Shown: positions 59,928 to 64,000 of the stretch, piece after piece | Layout of the letters: every line of letters begins with the position of its first letter | How positions within the stretch are numbered: the stretch's first letter is position 1 | NCBI RefSeq assembly: GCF_031426495.1 | Contig: NZ_JANPLK010000015.1 | Span: 1-64,000 of the forward strand | Length of the DNA stretch: 64,000 nt | Direction: 5' to 3' | From: Gemmatimonas sp. | Lineage (GTDB): Bacteria; Gemmatimonadota; Gemmatimonadetes; Gemmatimonadales; Gemmatimonadaceae | Translations under genes and position numbers: made by a program | The notes under the pieces: model-generated | Told to the model about the DNA's origin: nothing | The model's database searches: none | Seen by the model: only the letters and a program-made list of their open reading frames with translations

Positions 59928-59966
59928 GTCAGTTCAGTGACTCGGTCCTGCGAGTACCTGTGTGAC

Positions 59967-60000
59967 GGAAGAACCTGCCGTGTGACGGGCAGTTCCTTCC
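59967..60000 (-). promoter_or_regulatory. Imperfect 13-bp hairpin in the leader of the glycan operon
   Basis: GGAAGAACCTGCC and GGCAGTTCCTTCC pair with two mismatches around an 8-nt loop, 40 nt upstream of asnB. The loop holds one copy of GTGTGACG, which recurs 20 bp away at 59960-59968. It could be an attenuator or a protein site; no T-tract follows. Confidence 0.45.
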
Positions 60001-60167
60001 GCGTCTCGTGCCCGGCATCGGCCACGTTATCGAGGGTTCGTGAGAAGACGATTGTACTAACGGCATGTCACGTAACGACTTGCGAACTTCCTTCGGCGAT
60101 GGTGTGCACGTGCCGCGGCATGATCGTCGCTCCCGCTGTCGTTCAGAAAAGCACAGGCTGTGCCAAC

Positions 60168-60198
60168 AAAAAGCGCCCGGCCATGAGGGCCGGGCGCT
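60168..60198 (-). terminator. Rho-independent terminator of the ugd operon
   Basis: On the minus strand an 11-bp perfect stem AGCGCCCGGCC/GGCCGGGCGCT with a 5-nt loop is followed by TTTTTG. It lies 25 nt after the ugd stop and separates that operon from the glycan operon. Confidence 0.9.
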
Positions 60199-60223
60199 GT
60201 GCTGACTCGAGCAGGATGGACGC

Positions 60224-61528
60224 TTACGGTCGGCCGATGCTCGTGTATCTAAAGCCCAACTTTCGAACATCCTCGCCGCGATAGACGTTGCGGAGGTCGA
60301 CCAACACCTTCTGCGTCATCGACGCGCCCACACGATCGAGATCGAGCGCGCGGAACTCGTTCCACTCGGTAATGATCACCAGCACATCGGCGCCGACCGC
60401 AGCATCGTAGGCGTCGGCACACCACTGCACGCCGGGCAGCAATGCCTTCGCTTCATGCATGGCGGCCGGATCGTAGGCGCGCACCGTTGCGCCGGCATCC
60501 TGCAGCGCCGGCACGATGGCCAGGCTCGGGGCGTCGCGCATGTCGTCGGTGTTCGGCTTGAACGCCACGCCCAGCACGCCTACGGTCTTGCCACGCACCG
60601 AGCCACCACACGCCGCGATCACCCGTGACGCCATCGCGCCCTTTCGCGTGTCGTTCACCTGCACAACGGTTTCTACCAGCCGCGCGGGCGATCCGTATTC
60701 CTGCGCCGTGCGCACGAGCGCGATGGTGTCCTTCGGGAAGCAGGAGCCGCCGTACCCAGGCCCGGCGTGCAAAAACTTCTTGCCGATGCGACCGTCGAGG
60801 CCCATGCCGCGCGCGACATCTTGTACGTTGGCACCGACCTTCTCACAGAGGTCCGCGATCTCGTTGATGAACGTGATCTTCGTGGCGAGAAATGCGTTGG
60901 CGGCGTACTTCGTGAGCTCCGCGGTCTCGAGCGTCGTCATCACGACCGGCGTCTCCATGAGATACAGCGGACGATACAGCGCCTGCATCACGGCCCGTGC
61001 ACGATCCGTCTCCGCGCCGATCACCACGCGATCGGGGCGCATGAAATCGCCGATCGCAGAGCCCTCGCGCAAGAACTCGGGATTCGACGCCACGTCGAAT
61101 TCGGCCGACGGATTGGCGCCGCGAATGATCTCCGCCACCCGGCGACCGGTGCCGACCGGCACGGTGCTCTTCGTGACGACCACCGTGTACCCCTGCAGCG
61201 ACTTCGCAATCTCGATCGCGGCCGCTTCCACGTAGCGCAGATCGGCGTGTCCATCACCGCGGCGCGAGGGCGTGCCGACCGCGATGAACACGGCGTCCGC
61301 TTCCGACACGGCCTTGGCCAGGTCGGTGGTGAACGACAAGCGTCCGCTCGTGATGCCCTTGGCCACCAGCGCGTCGAGTCCCGGTTCGTAGATCGGGATT
61401 TCACCCTTGAGCAACCGTTCGATCTTGGCCGCATCGACGTCCACACACGTCACGTCAGGGCCGAACTCGGCAAAACAGGCACCGGACACGAGGCCGACAT
61501 AGCCCGTGCCGATCATGGCAATCTTCAT
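60224..61528 (-). CDS. ugd: UDP-glucose 6-dehydrogenase
   Basis: A 434-residue UDP-glucose/GDP-mannose dehydrogenase. MIGTGYVGLVSGACFAEFG binds NAD, the active-site Cys lies in GPGYGGSCFPKDT (about 255-265), and GVAFKPNTDDMRDAPS begins the C-terminal UDP-binding domain. It makes UDP-glucuronate for the next enzyme and for the glycan operon. It follows the epimerase gene by 6 nt and ends at a strong terminator. Confidence 0.96.
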   Translation of the reverse strand: MKIAMIGTGYVGLVSGACFAEFGPDVTCVDVDAAKIERLLKGEIPIYEPGLDALVAKGITSGRLSFTTDLAKAVSEADAVFIAVGTPSRRGDGHADLRYVEAAAIEIAKSLQGYTVVVTKSTVPVGTGRRVAEIIRGANPSAEFDVASNPEFLREGSAIGDFMRPDRVVIGAETDRARAVMQALYRPLYLMETPVVMTTLETAELTKYAANAFLATKITFINEIADLCEKVGANVQDVARGMGLDGRIGKKFLHAGPGYGGSCFPKDTIALVRTAQEYGSPARLVETVVQVNDTRKGAMASRVIAACGGSVRGKTVGVLGVAFKPNTDDMRDAPSLAIVPALQDAGATVRAYDPAAMHEAKALLPGVQWCADAYDAAVGADVLVIITEWNEFRALDLDRVGASMTQKVLVDLRNVYRGEDVRKLGFRYTSIGRP

Positions 61529-61534
61529 GATGCG

Positions 61535-62551
61535 TCAGTCTCCGATCTGAAAGTACTCGCGATACCAAGCGACGAAGTTCGCCACGCCCGTTTCGATCGG
61601 CGTCTTCGGCGCGAAACCGACATCGCGCACCAGCGCGTCCACGTTCGCATACGTGGCCGGCACATCGCCCGGCTGCAGCGGCAGCATCCGCTTCTCCGCC
61701 GTGCGGCCCAGCGACTTCTCGATGGTCTCGATGAGATACATCAATTCCACCGGGTTGTTGTTGCCGATGTTGTAGATCCGGTACGGCGCCTTACTCGTGG
61801 CCGGATCGGGGGCATCGGAGTTCCACTCCGGATTCGGCTCGGCGGTGTGATCGCTGGTGCGGATCACGCCTTCCACGATGTCGTCGATGTACGTGAAGTC
61901 ACGCTGCATCTTGCCGTGGTTGAACACGTCGATCGGCTTACCCTCGAGAATGGCCTTGGTGAACAGGAACATGGCCATATCGGGACGACCCCACGGACCG
62001 TACACCGTGAAGAAGCGAAGCCCAGTGGTGGGCAGTCCGTACAGATGGCTGTACGTGTGTGCCATCAACTCGTTCGCCTTCTTCGTGGCGGCATACAGCG
62101 ACACCGGGTGATCGATGTTCTGATGCACCGAGAACGGCATTGCGGTGTTGGCGCCGTACACGCTCGACGACGACGCATACGTGAGATGCTGCACGCCGCT
62201 GTGCCGACACCCTTCGAGGATGTTGATGAACCCGACGAGGTTGCTCTCGATATACGCGTGCGGATTGGTGATCGAGTATCGCACGCCGGCCTGCGCCGCG
62301 AGGTTGATCACGCGATCGAAGCGCTCCTCCTGAAACAGGCGCGTCACGCCGTCACGGTCGGCCAGGTCCATGCGGAACAGACGGAATCCCGGCTTGGCTG
62401 AGAGTCGCGCGATTCGCGCCTCCTTGAGCGTGGGATCGTAGTAGTCGTTGACGTTGTCGAGGCCCACCACTTCATCGCCACGAGCCAGCAGCCGTTCGCT
62501 GGTATGATAGCCGATGAAACCCGCGGCTCCGGTCACCAGAATTTTTGCCAT
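61535..62551 (-). CDS. UDP-glucuronate 4-epimerase (SDR family)
   Basis: A 338-residue extended SDR with GAAGFIGYHTSERLLARG (NAD site), TYASSSSVYG and the YAATKKANE catalytic Tyr/Lys. The FTVYGPWGRPDMAMFLFTKAI segment is typical of UDP-glucuronate 4-epimerases (CapI/GAE) rather than GalE. It would supply UDP-galacturonate. The ATG at 62551 begins exactly at the family's N-terminus. Confidence 0.92.
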   Translation of the reverse strand: MAKILVTGAAGFIGYHTSERLLARGDEVVGLDNVNDYYDPTLKEARIARLSAKPGFRLFRMDLADRDGVTRLFQEERFDRVINLAAQAGVRYSITNPHAYIESNLVGFINILEGCRHSGVQHLTYASSSSVYGANTAMPFSVHQNIDHPVSLYAATKKANELMAHTYSHLYGLPTTGLRFFTVYGPWGRPDMAMFLFTKAILEGKPIDVFNHGKMQRDFTYIDDIVEGVIRTSDHTAEPNPEWNSDAPDPATSKAPYRIYNIGNNNPVELMYLIETIEKSLGRTAEKRMLPLQPGDVPATYANVDALVRDVGFAPKTPIETGVANFVAWYREYFQIGD

Positions 62552-62585
62552 GCGCTGATCGCCATTCAGGAAGAAAGGTCGGGTG

Positions 62586-63521
62586 CTACGTGTCCGCTGC
62601 CGACGATTGAGCGGGGCGGTGCGCCACGGGCGGCCGTTGCAAAAGCAGGACCGCGCCCATGATCGCGACGCCACCGATCAAGGTACCGGTGCCCACCGGC
62701 TGCCGCAGCAGCACCAGGCCCAGCATGGTCGTCCAGAACGGCTCCACGGTGGACGTGATCGCCGTGCGGACGGGGCCCAGCACCCGCAGCCCCGCCAGAA
62801 ACGTCAGGAAGGATATTGCCGTCAGCACCCCCTGCAGCGCACTCAACCCGAAGGCGGCGCCATCGGGAATACGAAAGAGCGTGCCGGTGACGACGGCCCA
62901 GGTCGCGAACAGCATCGCGCCGCCCACGGCAATGGCCCGGGACACGTCGATGGCCTCGCGCTGGCGCTGCAACGTGCCAAGGACGGGGATATAGATGGCA
63001 TAGACCAGCGCCGCGGTAAGCACTGCCGCAACGCCCAACGGGTTGAGTGAGTCCGCGCTCGGCGCACCTACCATGAACGCGATGCCGCCAAGGGCGAGCA
63101 CGAGGGCCGTCACCCGGGTGCGATCGAGACGCTCGATACCACGCATCGCCGTGATCACCGCCACCCAGGCCGGGAAGGTGTAGAACAGAAACGACACCGT
63201 GGCCGCCGGAAGCCACTGCAGTGCGAGCAGCGCCAGCGTGGCGACCGTGGCCTGACCGCCTCCCGCGACCAGCAGAATGCGCGGTGTGAACCACGGCGCG
63301 ACGCCGGCGCGAGGGGGCAGCCCGCGCCACCAGCCGAACGCCACCAGCAGCACCGCGCTGGTGGCGTACCGCCAGGCCTGCACCGACTCGAGTGCCATGC
63401 CGTGGCCGGTCGCGATCACCGTGAGCGGGGAAATGCTGCCGAAGCAACAGGCGCTCAACACGATCAGCAGCGTCGCCCGCAGCAATTGCGCGGACGACGG
63501 GGCTTCCCGCTCCGGACTCAC
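62586..63521 (-). CDS. EamA/DMT-family transporter
   Basis: A 311-residue protein with ten predicted membrane segments in two EamA repeats (about 15-150 and 165-300). Hallmarks are EPFWTTMLGLVLLRQPVG near the end and YTFPAWVAVITA. The GTG start overlaps the MgtE stop (GTGA). Substrate unknown; the family exports metabolites or nucleotide sugars. Confidence 0.9.
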   Translation of the reverse strand: MSPEREAPSSAQLLRATLLIVLSACCFGSISPLTVIATGHGMALESVQAWRYATSAVLLVAFGWWRGLPPRAGVAPWFTPRILLVAGGGQATVATLALLALQWLPAATVSFLFYTFPAWVAVITAMRGIERLDRTRVTALVLALGGIAFMVGAPSADSLNPLGVAAVLTAALVYAIYIPVLGTLQRQREAIDVSRAIAVGGAMLFATWAVVTGTLFRIPDGAAFGLSALQGVLTAISFLTFLAGLRVLGPVRTAITSTVEPFWTTMLGLVLLRQPVGTGTLIGGVAIMGAVLLLQRPPVAHRPAQSSAADT

Positions 63522-64000
63522 AGCAGCGTGCCGCTGAGCAGCTGGTAGGCGATACCGAAGTAGATGCTGATCGCCGAGACGTCGACGAGCGTGGCCACGA
63601 GGGGAGCCGAGGCGCTGGCCGGGTCGAAGTTGAAGCGTTTGAGCAGGAACGGCAGCATCGAGCCGGTCAGTGACCCCACGAGCACGATGCCGACCAGCGC
63701 CAATCCAACCGTGACGGCGATCATGAACGAGTGCGGCCCGTAGTCGTACAGCCCGAGCGCATTCCACACGAGAATCCGTCCGAACGCGATCGCGCCGAGC
63801 AGCAGGCCGAGGATAATGCCGGCGGGCAGTTCACGAAGCACCACACGCCACCAATCGCCGAGATGCACCTCGCCCAGCGCCATCGCGCGAATGATCAGCG
63901 ACGTGGCTTGCGAACCCGAGTTGCCGCCCGAGCTCATGACAAGGGGAATGAACTGCGACAGCAGCAGCACCCGACCGATCTCGCCTTCGTAGCGCGCCAT
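63518..64000 (-). CDS. mgtE: MgtE-type magnesium transporter, C-terminal part (truncated by window end)
   Basis: Only the last 160 codons are in the window. The sequence is the MgtE transmembrane domain: FIPLVMSSGGNSGSQATSLIIRAMALGEV (TM2 region with the conserved PLVMSMGGNxGxQ-like motif), then VLRELPAGIILGLLLG and the Asp-containing DPASASAPLVATLVDVSAISIYFGIA. The N-terminal cytosolic and CBS domains lie beyond 64000. The visible Met is probably internal. Confidence 0.92.
   Translation of the reverse strand: MARYEGEIGRVLLLSQFIPLVMSSGGNSGSQATSLIIRAMALGEVHLGDWWRVVLRELPAGIILGLLLGAIAFGRILVWNALGLYDYGPHSFMIAVTVGLALVGIVLVGSLTGSMLPFLLKRFNFDPASASAPLVATLVDVSAISIYFGIAYQLLSGTLL

Noticed and set aside
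60767..62401. 544-codon plus-strand open frame opposite ugd and the epimerase gene
   Set aside because: It spans two well-conserved minus-strand enzymes and their junction, with Arg/His-rich composition typical of an antisense shadow.

Overview
The window is a dense, GC-rich bacterial chromosome segment of about 64 kb with 50 protein-coding genes and no RNA genes that I could recognise. The mix of a SusC/SusD outer-membrane pair, an ImuA/ImuB mutagenesis cassette, a sigma/anti-sigma/DUF4097 operon, large LuxR-type ATPases and a diderm polysaccharide operon suggests a Gemmatimonadota bacterium, probably Gemmatimonas-like. That assignment is inference from gene content and composition; no marker gene is present to prove it.

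Layout. 1-6.4 kb: a minus-strand operon for a secreted CocE/NonD hydrolase, a SusC porin and a SusD lipoprotein, likely a peptide or ester scavenging system. 6.5-10.8 kb: imuB, imuA and a radical SAM protein (minus strand). imuB carries a 28-unit heptanucleotide array and a palindromic insertion; imuA and the radical SAM gene share an identically spaced direct-repeat operator. 10.9-13.4 kb: a pterin dehydratase, a Phd/VapC-type toxin-antitoxin pair and an AT-richer lipoprotein gene. 13.5-16.9 kb: ECF sigma factor, membrane anti-sigma factor and two DUF4097 proteins. 17.0-23.3 kb: a HAD phosphatase and a two-gene SNF2-helicase/adenine-methylase module, a candidate defence system. 23.5-29.5 kb: housekeeping enzymes (D-amino acid transaminase, glycosyltransferase, LD-carboxypeptidase, rhodanese, NUDIX, gamma-glutamyltransferase), several concerned with peptidoglycan or glutathione-type peptides. 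29.5-33.7 kb: a MalT/LAL-type regulator coupled to an Omp85-like barrel. 33.9-36.5 kb: Nramp manganese/iron transporter, universal stress protein and MntR-type regulator. 36.6-40.9 kb: an AttEFGH-like ABC system in which one permease appears split. 41.6-47.1 kb: DUF72 protein, glycogen branching enzyme with a long Lys/Pro tail, SURF1 and an exported DUF2279-like protein. 47.1-59.9 kb: a ten-gene minus-strand polysaccharide or glycan operon (asparagine synthase, flippase, glycosyltransferases, ligase/polymerase, Wzz-like protein, PglC/PglD/PglE-like proteins). 60.2-64.0 kb: UDP-glucose dehydrogenase and UDP-glucuronate epimerase feeding it with precursors, an EamA transporter and the C-terminal part of MgtE.

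Most operons are very tight, with 1-4 nt overlaps of the TGATG, ATGA or GTGA type, implying translational coupling. The items most worth follow-up are the frame-shifting repeat in imuB, the shared imuA/radical-SAM operator, the helicase-methylase pair, the split permease/AttH fusion and the histone-H1-like tail on GlgB.
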